DNA of 19,264 nt, from positions 1 through 19,264 of the forward strand of contig CAZTCD010000074.1 in the NCBI GenBank assembly GCA_964612065.1. Direction: 5' to 3'. A model generated the notes under the pieces. That model was not told the DNA's origin and made no database searches. It saw only the letters and a program-made list of their open reading frames with translations. Shown here piece after piece: positions 1 through 7,345 of the stretch. Position 1 is the first letter of the stretch. Each line of letters begins with the position of its first letter. Source of the stretch: JAKFYM01 sp964612065. Its GTDB lineage: Bacteria > Bdellovibrionota > UBA1018 > CAIPTA01. The translations under genes and the position numbers were made by a program.

Positions 1-513
1 GAAGAGCGCGCCTTCTTTTATGTCTCGCCCTTTTTCCGCACCAGAGAAACTTTTGAGAATATCTGTACTCAGCTGGATCGCGCGCAGTTCGAGTGGCGCG
101 AGGACCCGCGCATTCGCGAGCAGGAATGGGGGCATCTGAGAGACGAGGCAGAGGGAGCCGAGATCAATAAAGAGCGCGATGCTTATGGCACCTTTTATTT
201 TCGCTTTCCCGACGGCGAATCCTGCGCCGATGTTTACGATCGCGTGACACTTTTTTTCGACACTCTCCACCGCGATTTCCTGAAATCCGGCTTTCCCGGA
301 AATGTGGTGGTGATCACTCACGGTATGGCGATTCGCCTCTTCCTGATGCGCTGGTTCCACTGGACCGTGGAAGAGTTCGAAGCCGTGGCCAATCCCGACA
401 ACTGCGCCGTGGTGGAAATGGTTCTGGGCGAAAAGGGAAAATACGCCCTGGTCACAGAGCTGAAGAAGCACAATGTGTTTCACCAGTTCCAGCGTCCGAT
501 CCGGGTGGATTAG
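1..513 (+). CDS. Histidine phosphatase (phosphoglycerate mutase-like) family protein, 5'-truncated
   Basis: The frame is open from the first base and ends at TAG, giving 170 residues; the N-terminus, including the catalytic RHG motif, lies outside the window. What remains is typical of the histidine phosphatase superfamily: a pocket motif SPFFRTRET (residues 9-17), the stretch EQEWGHLRD (40-48), the block YGTFYFRFPDGESCADVYDR (62-81), and the second catalytic histidine in VITHGMAIRL (104-113, H107). Members transfer or hydrolyse phosphate through a phosphohistidine. The substrate cannot be told from this fragment. This sub-branch, with the FRFPDGES block, is usually annotated only as a histidine phosphatase, so a glycolytic role should not be assumed. 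The gene converges on the VIT gene, with 13 bp between the stop codons. Confidence 0.88.
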   Translation, partial: EERAFFYVSPFFRTRETFENICTQLDRAQFEWREDPRIREQEWGHLRDEAEGAEINKERDAYGTFYFRFPDGESCADVYDRVTLFFDTLHRDFLKSGFPGNVVVITHGMAIRLFLMRWFHWTVEEFEAVANPDNCAVVEMVLGEKGKYALVTELKKHNVFHQFQRPIRVD

Positions 514-517
514 TCTC

Positions 518-536
518 AAGCCGGAATCAACGGCTT
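518..536. terminator. Short hairpin between convergent genes
   Basis: The sequence AAGCCG (518-523), loop GAATCAA, CGGCTT (531-536) forms a perfect 6-bp stem across the 13-bp gap between two convergent stop codons. No T-run follows on either strand, so it is a weak candidate for a shared terminator or only a chance hairpin. Confidence 0.25.
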
Positions 537-1288
537 CCCGTGAGCCCGCCGAGGAAATAGCCAACCGCATAGGCGATGCCGGAGGCCAGCGCTCCCACGC
601 CCAGCGTTTTTGCCGCCGCGATCCAGGCGCTCTCGATCGTCCAGCGGCTTTTCAGCGCACCGATCAGCACGAAGGAAATCCCCGTAGCCACGCAGGCGGC
701 GAAAAAAGGCTCCGGGATCTGAATCACATAGGGCAGGAGCGGGATGCTCCCGAAGAGCACGAAGGCGAAGAAGGTGGCTAGCGAAGAGCGCAGGGCCAAC
801 TTGGGCTTTCCTGCGATCCCGTATTCTTCCGCGAGCATGAGGTCGATCCAGCGGTCGCGGTGGGCCAGGATGAACTCCATGTTTCTTTCCAGGAGCTCTC
901 CTTCGTAGCCTTTCTGGCGCAGGATCTCCCGCACTTCACGTGCTTCCGCCTCAGGATCCTTCTGCACCTCGTGCTCTTCGAACTCCCGCGCAAGATCCCG
1001 CTCTGAATTCTCTGTTTTGGTGCTCAGGAAGTTGCCGGAGGCCATCGAGAATCCGTCGGCAAAGAGATTTGCCGCGCCGAGAATGAGAATCGCCACCCTG
1101 GGCAATCCACTTCCTTCCACGCCGGAAACCACGGCGAAGGTGGTGATGGTGCCGTCGATCGCGCCATACACCGTGTCTTTCAAGTGGCTGGGCCGGTGGC
1201 CGGCCAGCAGTCTCTGCCGGATGGAATCAGGGGCGTGGGAGTGCCGGAAGGAACCGGGGTACTTTTTGGAAGGCTTCGTTGGCTTCAT
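527..1288 (-). CDS. VIT1/CCC1-family iron/manganese transporter
   Basis: A 253-residue membrane protein of the VIT1/CCC1 family, which moves Fe2+ or Mn2+ across membranes. The first helix block LKDTVYGAIDGTITTFAVVSG (36-56) is the family signature. The second, ANLFADGFSMASGNFLS (73-89), is also highly conserved. A charged cytoplasmic domain (about 91-160), rich in Glu and His, corresponds to the family's metal-binding region, and hydrophobic segments follow at about 167-187, 193-213 and 228-249. I chose ATG 1288, just before the basic N-terminus MKPTKPSKK and with AGGCGAGAG upstream. The frame stays open to 1648, but that extension is proline/arginine-rich, not transporter-like, and runs into the divergent gene. 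The promoter would lie in the 227-bp region shared with the zinc-ribbon gene. Confidence 0.9.
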   Translation of the reverse strand: MKPTKPSKKYPGSFRHSHAPDSIRQRLLAGHRPSHLKDTVYGAIDGTITTFAVVSGVEGSGLPRVAILILGAANLFADGFSMASGNFLSTKTENSERDLAREFEEHEVQKDPEAEAREVREILRQKGYEGELLERNMEFILAHRDRWIDLMLAEEYGIAGKPKLALRSSLATFFAFVLFGSIPLLPYVIQIPEPFFAACVATGISFVLIGALKSRWTIESAWIAAAKTLGVGALASGIAYAVGYFLGGLTGSR

Positions 1289-1439
1289 CTCTCGCCTAAG
1301 AACTATCCGTTTCGGGTTGCGGTGTCGAGAGTTTGATGGCGGCGGTGGAGCGGAAACGGCACCTGGCGCTTCGGCAGGCCCCGGAACCCGTCTGAGAAAG
1401 CGGGCGAGTGGCTTCCTTTCGTGAATGAGTTGCCCGGCG

Positions 1440-1463
1440 GGAGTATGATATACGGGATACTCC
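1440..1463. promoter_or_regulatory. Inverted repeat in the divergent VIT / zinc-ribbon promoter region
   Basis: GGAGTAT (1440-1446) and ATACTCC (1457-1463) form a perfect 7-bp inverted repeat around the AT-rich spacer GATATACGGG. It lies between two divergent genes and includes the -10-like hexamer TATGAT (1444-1449); no well-spaced -35 was found. It could be an operator for a dimeric regulator. That is inference from position and symmetry. Confidence 0.4.
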
Positions 1464-1515
1464 AAGATCGTTTGCTCTGGGCGTCTGAACGGAGCTTTTA
1501 AGAAAGGCGTAGAAT

Positions 1516-1872
1516 ATGTCCGCGGATCCCGTTTGCCCCCAATGTAAGTCTGAGAATACCTATGCCGATGGTTCCCTCTGGGTTTGCCCCGAATGCGGGC
1601 ACGAATGGAATCCCGATGCCGCTCCGGAGGAAGCTTCTCCGGAAACATCCCAGAAAGTGGTGAGAGACGCGCACGGCAATGTGCTGAACGACGGTGATTC
1701 GGTGACCGTAATCAAGGATCTCAAGGTGAAGGGATCTTCCGCCGTGGTGAAGGTGGGAACGAAGGTGAGAAACATCCGCATCCAGGAAGGCAATGACGGG
1801 CACGACATCGCCTGCAAGATCGACGGAGTGGGGGCCATGAACCTGAAGTCGGAGTTCGTGAAAAAGGCCTAG
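1516..1872 (+). CDS. yjdM: Zinc-ribbon YjdM/PhnA family protein
   Basis: This 118-residue protein matches the YjdM family (formerly PhnA, alkylphosphonate uptake) at full length. The N-terminal zinc ribbon has two knuckles, CPQC (C7, C10) and CPEC (C24, C27), followed by the invariant GHEW. The C-terminal PhnA domain (about 46-118) shows DAHGNVLNDGDSVTVIKDLK and KVGTKVRNIRI. Despite the old name, the family has no demonstrated role in phosphonate breakdown, and its function is unclear. ATG 1516 has AAGAAAGG about 7-14 nt upstream. The gene is divergent from the VIT transporter and convergent with the exported protein at 1918. Confidence 0.93.
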   Translation: MSADPVCPQCKSENTYADGSLWVCPECGHEWNPDAAPEEASPETSQKVVRDAHGNVLNDGDSVTVIKDLKVKGSSAVVKVGTKVRNIRIQEGNDGHDIACKIDGVGAMNLKSEFVKKA

Positions 1873-1917
1873 GGTCTTTATGGACGCCTAAGCCTTCGAT
1901 GGGTGCGGATGCAGTGC

Positions 1918-2754
1918 TTACTGCGCGCTTCCTGTGCCTTGGCGAAGCTGGTAGAGGGCGAAATCGTCTTCCATGTCTTCCTTCCATGCGCGGTATTTAG
2001 CCTCGCTTCTGGCCCTCCGGCAGGATTGGTGGAGCGCGCTTTCCTTTTCCAGGGCGGCACGGAACACCTCATGCTTTTCCTGGGTCAGCGAGGCACAGGC
2101 TTCTTCCGCTTTTGCGAAGGTGGCTTCGATCTGCAGGCGTTTCTTGGCCACCGCCTGGCATTGAGCCGCCTTCTCGGCGCTATCCTGGGCCACGGGCTGC
2201 GCGGCGATATAGTCGGTCTGGAAGCGCTCCTTGAGGAAGCCGAGGTTTCTCACGCGGTCGTATAAACCGCCGGGAGTGAAGGAGGCTTGGTTTTTGTCAT
2301 AGATGCGCGCGCCCACAAGTTGGCTCAATGCCTCGTGCAGCTTGGTTCGCGCGGATTCGGAAGCATGCAGCACGGTGCAGGCGTGCTCCCGTGCATTCAT
2401 GGCTTCGAGGGCGCCGAGGGCCACTCTTTGCTCTTGTGGCTCGAATGCCGAGAAGCCCTGATCGATCCGGGCCGCGCTCAGGTTAAGCCAGTCATACATG
2501 GCGCGTGGGGAATTGTAGGATTCCTCGTGGGTGGTATTGAAGCATCTGGTGATTTCTCCCCGGCGCGGATGCAACCGGCTGTCGAGAAGAAAGCTTTCGG
2601 GGGAGCTAGCGCGTACCTGCTCGGCGAGGATGCGGAGCTGGGAAGTGCAGGAGCGGGATTTTTCTGTTCCGTGCGTGGGGCGGGCTTCAGCGGACAATGG
2701 CAATACAAACATCGCGAGCGCAAGGCTCGAGAAGAGGGTCTTTGGGAGGGTCAC
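1918..2754 (-). CDS. Exported protein of unknown function, helical and rich in charged residues
   Basis: I do not recognise a family. From the GTG at 2754 the product is 278 residues, starting MTLPKTLFSSLALAMFVLPLSAEARP, read here as two parts: a Sec-type signal peptide (about 1-24) and then the mature chain. The mature protein has scattered cysteines (among them RSCTS, TRCFN, EHACTV, AAQCQA, EEACAS and HQSCRR) and a C-terminal half dominated by Ala, Glu, Lys, Gln and Arg, suggesting long helices or a coiled coil (roughly 190-265). The frame extends to a TTG at 2781, but that puts MASCQKGIP before the signal peptide and has no Shine-Dalgarno site. A periplasmic or secreted location is inferred. 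It lies 191 bp downstream of another exported protein on the same strand. Confidence 0.75.
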   Translation of the reverse strand: MTLPKTLFSSLALAMFVLPLSAEARPTHGTEKSRSCTSQLRILAEQVRASSPESFLLDSRLHPRRGEITRCFNTTHEESYNSPRAMYDWLNLSAARIDQGFSAFEPQEQRVALGALEAMNAREHACTVLHASESARTKLHEALSQLVGARIYDKNQASFTPGGLYDRVRNLGFLKERFQTDYIAAQPVAQDSAEKAAQCQAVAKKRLQIEATFAKAEEACASLTQEKHEVFRAALEKESALHQSCRRARSEAKYRAWKEDMEDDFALYQLRQGTGSAQ

Positions 2755-2761
2755 GGGAATG

Positions 2762-2768
2762 CCTTTCT
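2762..2768 (-). promoter_or_regulatory. Shine-Dalgarno AGAAAGG that decides the GTG start at 2754
   Basis: On the minus strand AGAAAGG lies 7 nt before GTG 2754, which begins directly at the signal peptide. The upstream in-frame TTG at 2781 has no comparable site. This favours the shorter product. Confidence 0.55.
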
Positions 2769-2945
2769 GGCACGAGGCCAAAGGTTAAAACATCATACTT
2801 GTTTCCAGGGTCCGAACCTTCGGACGTGCGCTCGGGTGCAAGCTTTATTCCAGGCTTATTTCGCTTCAGGGGCCTGCCGGCGGTAAGCATTGGTCACTTG
2901 TCCTCCCCGCTGATGTCGGCGCGGGTGGAAAGCAGGCGATTCCAG

Positions 2946-3776
2946 CTATCGCCTCTCTGAGATCTTTCCTGTCTCTTTCAGTTCCCGTACCTGGCCGTAG
3001 AACTCGAGCTGGCCCGCCCGGATTCGGCTCACGTTGAAGCCGAAATTGGCCCGGCCGTTTTCCTTTCCGAAGAAGCCATAGCTCTGGCCCATGAAGCGGG
3101 AGCTGATGCGGTAATCGGTTTTCCCGTTCGGCAATAGCTTGAGGCGCACGATGGTGAGGGAGCTTTTGGTTTCGCTCGGGCCCACCGGGGCGAGAAAGGA
3201 GCTGAGGACTACGATGCCCTTTTCAGGGGTGCCCCGCACAAGCATGGAGTAGGAGTCGTTCTGGTCCCGAACGAGCCCGCCTCCGGTCTTGCGGTTGGTG
3301 ATATAATAGGAATCCGCGCCCCAGCGTTCACGGATCGTTTCCCGGCGGGAGTTGAAGATGGAGTTCACGGGATAGGTGGTGCCTTCCTTTTGGCCTACGG
3401 GTTTACCCGAGCGGAAAAGCACCGTCTCCAGCACCGTTCTGATGGGCGCGTCCACCACGCCGTAGCTCTCGAGGCCGATCGTAACGCTCTCTGCGATCTC
3501 GCCGGAGTCCTCCAGGCTGATGGTTTCCGCCAGGGGCCGGTCTACCGAAACAAAAAGGCGCTGCGGATCCTTTACCACTTCGGGTGGAAGGGAAATGCGG
3601 TCTTGTTCTTCCAGCCAGGCAAACATTGGATCCAGGAAAGGGCTAACGGGCGTGCCGATGGCTTCGAGCCAGTTGATGTATCCGGATCTTGTAAGGTGGG
3701 CGGGGGCTTCCGGGCTTTCGGCCTGGGCTAAAGGGGAAAGAAATACGAACAGGGCAGTGATCAATGAGATTTTCAT
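2946..3776 (-). CDS. Exported protein of unknown function, 276 residues
   Basis: The product starts MKISLITALFVFLSPLAQAES, a clear Sec signal peptide with cleavage likely after AQA (residue 19). The mature part, about 257 residues, has no cysteine and no motif I recognise. Its second half (about 150-265) alternates hydrophobic and polar residues, as in LTIVRLKLLPNGKTDYRISS, suggesting a beta-rich domain. ATG 3776 is preceded by AGAGGA with a 6-nt spacer. The gene is divergent from the cysteine-rich protein gene at 3950; the 173-bp gap should contain both promoters. It could be a periplasmic or outer-membrane-associated protein; no enzymatic role can be argued. Confidence 0.8.
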   Translation of the reverse strand: MKISLITALFVFLSPLAQAESPEAPAHLTRSGYINWLEAIGTPVSPFLDPMFAWLEEQDRISLPPEVVKDPQRLFVSVDRPLAETISLEDSGEIAESVTIGLESYGVVDAPIRTVLETVLFRSGKPVGQKEGTTYPVNSIFNSRRETIRERWGADSYYITNRKTGGGLVRDQNDSYSMLVRGTPEKGIVVLSSFLAPVGPSETKSSLTIVRLKLLPNGKTDYRISSRFMGQSYGFFGKENGRANFGFNVSRIRAGQLEFYGQVRELKETGKISERR

Positions 3777-3949
3777 AGGGGGTCCTCTTAGGCATTGCCG
3801 TTATCACGCCAGCCCGGGTGGCCTCAAGGTAATGATTGCTCGCAGTGTCATTTTAAATGCTTTGAATTCAAAGGGGATTTTTATCTGGAAATGTTGATTA
3901 AAATGGTCTATAAGCAGTGCACCGTGATCAGCCTGTTGAGGAAAATCCC
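3777..3949. promoter_or_regulatory. AT-rich divergent promoter region between exported-protein genes
   Basis: The 173 bp between two divergent starts become clearly AT-rich from about 3830 to 3915, unlike the GC-rich surroundings. TATAAG at 3909-3914 is a reasonable -10 for the rightward genes, but I could not find a -35 at normal spacing. No ORF or repeat is evident here. Confidence 0.35.
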
Positions 3950-4279
3950 ATGAGAGCTTTGAATTTACTCGTAGTACTCGGTCTCGGTTTGATCGCCGGC
4001 GCTCCTGGCGCTCACGCTTTCAAAGTGAACGTTTGTGAATGCAGCTTCATTGACTGCAATCCTAAATCGATTTTCTTTCGCGGCTGTAAAGCCATGACCA
4101 AGGCTTATCCGCTCGAATTCATACAGATCCAAGCCGCCCCGGAGGCGGAGATGGTAAAAACCTGCGCCGCAATGGTTACCTCCGTTCGCTGGGAACGCCA
4201 TCCGCGATTGAATACCGAACAGGCCCGCCGCCTCGAAAGTGGCCAGGCACTGGTAACCTGCGAGCCTGTGGAATTTTAG
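3950..4279 (+). CDS. Small exported cysteine-containing protein, 109 residues
   Basis: ATG 3950 follows a GAGGA site (TTGAGGAAAATCCC) and opens the signal peptide MRALNLLVVLGLGLIAGAPG with cleavage expected after AHA. The mature protein of about 85 residues contains six cysteines (VNVC, EC, DC, RGC, KTC, VTC), an even number that would allow three disulfides in the periplasm or outside the cell. A GTG at 3917 is in frame but adds eleven non-signal residues. No family is recognised. It is the first of three plus-strand genes for exported proteins with gaps of 27 and 39 bp, so an operon is likely. Confidence 0.75.
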   Translation: MRALNLLVVLGLGLIAGAPGAHAFKVNVCECSFIDCNPKSIFFRGCKAMTKAYPLEFIQIQAAPEAEMVKTCAAMVTSVRWERHPRLNTEQARRLESGQALVTCEPVEF

Positions 4280-4306
4280 GCCCGCGCTTCTATCCGGAGA
4301 ATCATC

Positions 4307-4732
4307 GTGAACCTCAAATTTTTTGTTAAAGCCACCAGCCTCGCTCTCCTCTCTCCGGTTTTGCTGCCTGTGCATTCGGCCGCTGCGGAAAACTGTGCCA
4401 AGCAGGAAATCTATTTCCAGCCCTCGGAGCAGATCTCCGAGGGATGTTCCAAGTTCACTTTCCGCAGCACTTACACCCTTTCCACCTGCGAGGACCAAAA
4501 AGGCCTCCTCACGGACCGGAACGGGATACCTACCCCGGTTTTCCTGGCCCAAAACCGCTGGGTGGCCCGCACCGATACCTACAATTTCAATGATGGAGTG
4601 GCCTCCACCGAACTGCTCACCATGGACCTCGGCGGCCGCACCTTTTTCTGGTCGAAAAACGCCGTGGAAACCGGCACCGGCAAAGTGGTGCGCACATTGG
4701 AATGCGCTGGCGCCTTGGTGATCGGGCACTAA
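4307..4732 (+). CDS. Exported protein of unknown function, 141 residues
   Basis: GTG 4307 has GGAGA seven nt upstream (CCGGAGAATCATC) and begins MNLKFFVKATSLALLSPVLL, a Sec signal peptide ending near HSAAA. The mature chain of about 115 residues has four cysteines (ENC, EGC, STC, LEC) and beta-like alternation, for example TFRSTYTLSTC and STELLTMDLGGRTFFW. No motif identifies a function. It sits 27 bp after the previous exported-protein gene and 39 bp before the M15-like peptidase gene, suggesting co-expression of the three products in the envelope. Confidence 0.72.
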   Translation: MNLKFFVKATSLALLSPVLLPVHSAAAENCAKQEIYFQPSEQISEGCSKFTFRSTYTLSTCEDQKGLLTDRNGIPTPVFLAQNRWVARTDTYNFNDGVASTELLTMDLGGRTFFWSKNAVETGTGKVVRTLECAGALVIGH

Positions 4733-4756
4733 ACCACCGGGAACTGACGGGAGCTG

Positions 4757-4766
4757 AAAGGAGGAG
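4757..4766 (+). promoter_or_regulatory. Strong Shine-Dalgarno AAAGGAGGAG; favours a TTG start at 4772
   Basis: AAAGGAGGAG is the strongest ribosome site in the window. Its GGAGG core is 7 nt before the in-frame TTG at 4772 and 13 nt before the ATG at 4778. Spacing favours TTG; the two products differ by only two residues (MVMQKP versus MQKP) ahead of the signal peptide. Confidence 0.6.
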
Positions 4767-4771
4767 CGGGA

Positions 4772-5594
4772 TTGGTTATGCAGAAGCCTGTATTCACGAT
4801 ACTTGCGGCTCTCGTTGCTCTTCCGGCCCTGGCCGATGAGTACGCCATTGATTATTCCGATTATCCCTTCCATATCGGCGACCATTGCGGAGAGGAAGCC
4901 GATTCGGATCATTTTGAAACAGTCACCAAGCCCGAGCCAAAGCCCGCTCCGAATCCCGCGCCGAAAGCGTCTGCCCCCTCCGACGTCGACGGGCCGGCAT
5001 CGGCCCCGCGTCAGTACGCGGGGATCAGCTCCCGAGGTCGCTGAGGGGCGCGGTTNNNNNNNNNNGATCAAGTGCAAGAAAGCCACGGCCGAACAGCTGG
5101 CGTTGGTGAATAAAGGCAATGAGCGAGAAGCGGATTTTCTCAAGCTCTGTCATGAATCCACCGGTGATTCCCCCTGGTGCGAGCAGCTCACCCGGCCCAA
5201 CCCCGACAGCCAGGAAACGTTCTTCTGCACCTATGGAGAAAAGCAGCCGCACCGCCTGATCCATCCCGACGAGAAAACCTGGAGCAATGCTATCAAGGCC
5301 GCCCAAATCGTGCGGGATCTCGAAGGCCTCGGTGTGAAGGTGGCTCAGATATACAATTGGTGGCGCCCCGAGCCTTACAATAAGAACGTGGGTGGGGTGA
5401 AGATCCGGCATCCGCTCGGCACTGCCGTAGATGTGCGGTTCGCCACTTTAGACGATATGGAAAAGGCGCACCGGCTGCTCTGTGATTTCCGCAAAGAAGG
5501 GCGCTTGAACGCCTTGGGATATTACGGAAACCTCGGCCTGCATCTCGGAATCACCGATGTAAAGGCCAATACCTGGGGAAAAAGCTGCCCTTGA
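4772..5594 (+). CDS. Exported M15-like zinc peptidase, split by the assembly gap
   Basis: Two pieces look like one gene. Before the gap, a signal peptide (MVMQKPVFTILAALVALPAL, cleavage near ALA-DE) leads into an acidic segment and a proline/lysine-rich linker (KPEPKPAPNPAPKAS). This frame reaches TGA at 5042-5044, just before the N-run. After the gap, a different frame (5067-5594, 175 residues to the stop) encodes a peptidase domain with the motif NWWRPEPYNKNVGGVKIRHP, the HxxGxAxD zinc signature in HPLGTAVDV, and a later LHLGI. Together these give the His, Asp, His ligands of M15A D-Ala-D-Ala carboxypeptidase or endolysin-like enzymes. Peptidoglycan cross-bridges are the likely substrate (inference). 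The frame change may come from the unknown gap length and poor contig-end sequence, or from a real frameshift. The gene ends 6 bp from the convergent MscS gene. Confidence 0.65.
5056..5065. other. Assembly gap (ten N)
   Basis: A run of ten N joins two contigs inside the M15-like gene. Ten is often an arbitrary gap size, so both the reading frame and the distance across it are unknown. The preceding ~75 bp are very GC-rich, which may be why the assembly broke here. Confidence 0.98.
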
Positions 5595-5600
5595 GCGTTC

Positions 5601-6503
5601 TCAGCGCGGGGCGCCCGAAAGCACCTTGCTGAGGGGCTCGCCGCCTTTGATACCGAAATCGAGGGTGCGGATGGGGAAGGGGATCGTGATGTCTTCCCGG
5701 TCGAAGGCTTCCTTCACTCTCAGAATGGCTTCGTGGCGGGCCTGCAGGAAATCCATCTGCCGACGGAATTCGATCCAGAAACGAACCTGGAAATTGATGG
5801 AGCTATCGCCGAATCCGGTAAAGAAAAATTCCGTGGGTCGCCCGGGCAGCCTGCCTTGGATGCCTTCCACTGCCGCGCGCACCACCCGTTCCACTTTGCG
5901 GAGATCATCGCCATAGGAGATTCCCACGTCGAGATCCACGCGGCGGTCGGGGGTGCGGGTGTAGTTCACCACCACTTTGGTGAACATGTCTTTATTGGGG
6001 ATGAGGGCGAGGCTTCCCGCGAAGGTGAGCACATTGGTGGTGCGCAGGTTGATATCACTCACCACGCCCATGATGCCTTCCACCTCCACGAGATCCCCAT
6101 CGCGATAAGGCTTCCGGAAGGCGATCAGAATGCCTGAGAAAAAATTGGCTGCGATTTCCTGAAAAGCAAAGCCGATCGCCAAGCCGATCACGCCGGCGCC
6201 GGCGAGGAGCGAGGCCACGGTTTTGTCGAGATTCAGGATGCCGAGGGTGGTGAAAAGGCCGAAGAAAAGGATCAGCGTTCTCACGGAGCTGGCAAGAAGC
6301 CGTGTGACAGTACCGCTCTCTGAGCTGCGGCGGAGGAGGCGGCTTACCAGGTTGAAGGCCATTCCGGCCAGCAGCCAGAAGGCGAACATCACCAGGGAGG
6401 CCACGATGAGATTGGGCAGGAGGGCCACGGCGGCCTCGAGCCAGCCACTCAATTTCCTGGAAAGGATCTCCCAAGCTTTCAATGTTTCGCTGGAAACACT
6501 CAT
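5601..6503 (-). CDS. MscS-family small-conductance mechanosensitive channel
   Basis: A 300-residue protein close in size to E. coli MscS (286). Hydrophobic helices lie at about 24-50 and 70-90. The pore helix TM3 (about 95-128) has the Gly/Ala-packed sequence LLAGAGVIGLAIGFAFQEIA followed by NFFSGI. The beta domain follows with PYRDGDLVEVEG (132-143) and IMGVVSDINLRTTNV (144-158), and the C-terminal domain ends in ITIPFPIRTLDF (272-283). Homoheptameric channels of this family sit in the inner membrane and release solutes on hypo-osmotic shock. I chose ATG 6503; a TTG at 6539 in frame would add 12 residues. Neither has a good Shine-Dalgarno site. It lies 66 bp downstream of the small cysteine-rich protein gene on the same strand. 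Confidence 0.93.
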   Translation of the reverse strand: MSVSSETLKAWEILSRKLSGWLEAAVALLPNLIVASLVMFAFWLLAGMAFNLVSRLLRRSSESGTVTRLLASSVRTLILFFGLFTTLGILNLDKTVASLLAGAGVIGLAIGFAFQEIAANFFSGILIAFRKPYRDGDLVEVEGIMGVVSDINLRTTNVLTFAGSLALIPNKDMFTKVVVNYTRTPDRRVDLDVGISYGDDLRKVERVVRAAVEGIQGRLPGRPTEFFFTGFGDSSINFQVRFWIEFRRQMDFLQARHEAILRVKEAFDREDITIPFPIRTLDFGIKGGEPLSKVLSGAPR

Positions 6504-6569
6504 GGAGATTACGATGCGGGCTGGGGCCGCATACGTCAACTGGTTGAAGGCAGCCTCAGAGAAGCAGGC

Positions 6570-6815
6570 TTAGAGTTTCTTGCAGCCGCCGTAGTTGCAG
6601 GTGTTGGGATAGCCGGTGGTTTTGCTGCAGGATTTGCGCGCGGCAGTAATCGCCTCTGCTTCGGTTTTTGCTACCGCATAGAAGCGCCCCATGAAGCAGG
6701 CCACTCCCTGGGGGCCCATATAGCGGCAGGTGTTCAGGTAACACTCCCATTTTTCCGATGCCTGGGAGCTGGGGGTGAGTGCGAGAAGGCTGATGGTAAG
6801 GAAGAGCGTTTTCAT
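6570..6815 (-). CDS. Small exported cysteine-rich protein, 81 residues
   Basis: MKTLFLTISLLALTPSSQAS is a signal peptide, leaving about 62 mature residues with six cysteines (WEC, NTC, VAC, KSC, NTC, GGC). The spacing suggests three disulfides in a compact fold. Aromatic and glycine residues are frequent (RYMGPQG, GYPNTCNYGGC). ATG 6815 has AGAGGA upstream. I know no matching family; size and cysteine density recall secreted inhibitors or toxin-like proteins, but there is no direct evidence. It lies 41 bp after the gene for a 162-residue exported protein, and probably belongs to the same transcript as the subtilisin-like protease. Confidence 0.72.
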   Translation of the reverse strand: MKTLFLTISLLALTPSSQASEKWECYLNTCRYMGPQGVACFMGRFYAVAKTEAEAITAARKSCSKTTGYPNTCNYGGCKKL

Positions 6816-6856
6816 AAAATCCTCTAATCGTTGAAAGTGGGAGTGAATGGAAAGAA

Positions 6857-7345
6857 CTAGGGGGAAACTCTTTTGAACTGCGTGATGATATGGGTGCCGA
6901 GCGGGCAGGGAGCGTTCCCCGGATCTGTCACGGGTTCATAGATCTCCAGAAAATCGGGATAAGCAAGATAGTGGAGCTCAATCGTTGTAGGACGCACTCC
7001 CTGCCGCAAGCAGCTCGAGCGGAATCCGCTTTGCTCGAGGCGCAATCTCGGCAGGAAGGGAAGCGGGCCTTCTTCCCGGGGGAGCTCGGTGGTTTTATAT
7101 TCCAGCTCGGCCTCGCACTTGAAGTCCTTTTCCGGATCATACATTGAGATGCGCTCCGTAATCGTGCCCGCCTCAAGCTCCCAGGAAAAGGAAGTGACAA
7201 ACCGGGCGAAAAAAGGATCCTCGTAAGTATCGGAAGTGGAGCACGCTCTCGCGCTGGCCATCTGAAACCTGCCCTCGGGCAGAGTGGCGGCTGAAGCCTG
7301 GCCGGGGCTCAGGAGAGCGCTGATCAGCAGAATCACGGTTTGCAT
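6857..7345 (-). CDS. Exported protein of unknown function overlapping the protease gene, 162 residues
   Basis: ATG 7345 is preceded by AAAGGA and starts MQTVILLISALLSPGQASAA, a signal peptide with cleavage near ASA. The mature part has five cysteines (ARACST, DFKCEA, SSCLRQ, NAPCPL are the clear sites) and beta-rich stretches such as FVTSFSWELEAGTITERISM. The start lies 13 bp inside the end of the subtilisin-like gene (stop at 7333-7335), an arrangement that often gives translational coupling. The frame is open far upstream to 7717, but that part is a shadow of the protease gene. A protease partner (substrate, inhibitor or chaperone) is suggested by context only. Confidence 0.72.
   Translation of the reverse strand: MQTVILLISALLSPGQASAATLPEGRFQMASARACSTSDTYEDPFFARFVTSFSWELEAGTITERISMYDPEKDFKCEAELEYKTTELPREEGPLPFLPRLRLEQSGFRSSCLRQGVRPTTIELHYLAYPDFLEIYEPVTDPGNAPCPLGTHIITQFKRVSP

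Noticed and set aside
1289..1648. N-terminal extension of the VIT gene frame
   Set aside because: The extra 120 codons are Pro/Arg-rich, unlike a transporter, and overlap the divergent zinc-ribbon gene; ATG 1288 fits the family.
3965..5143. 392-codon open frame on the minus strand across the N-run
   Set aside because: It is antisense to three genes with signal peptides and ribosome sites, crosses an assembly gap, and has no protein-like features.
7333..7345. Lipoprotein lipobox in the protease signal (LPAISLC)
   Set aside because: The residue before Cys is Leu, which signal peptidase II does not normally accept; treated as an ordinary signal peptide.
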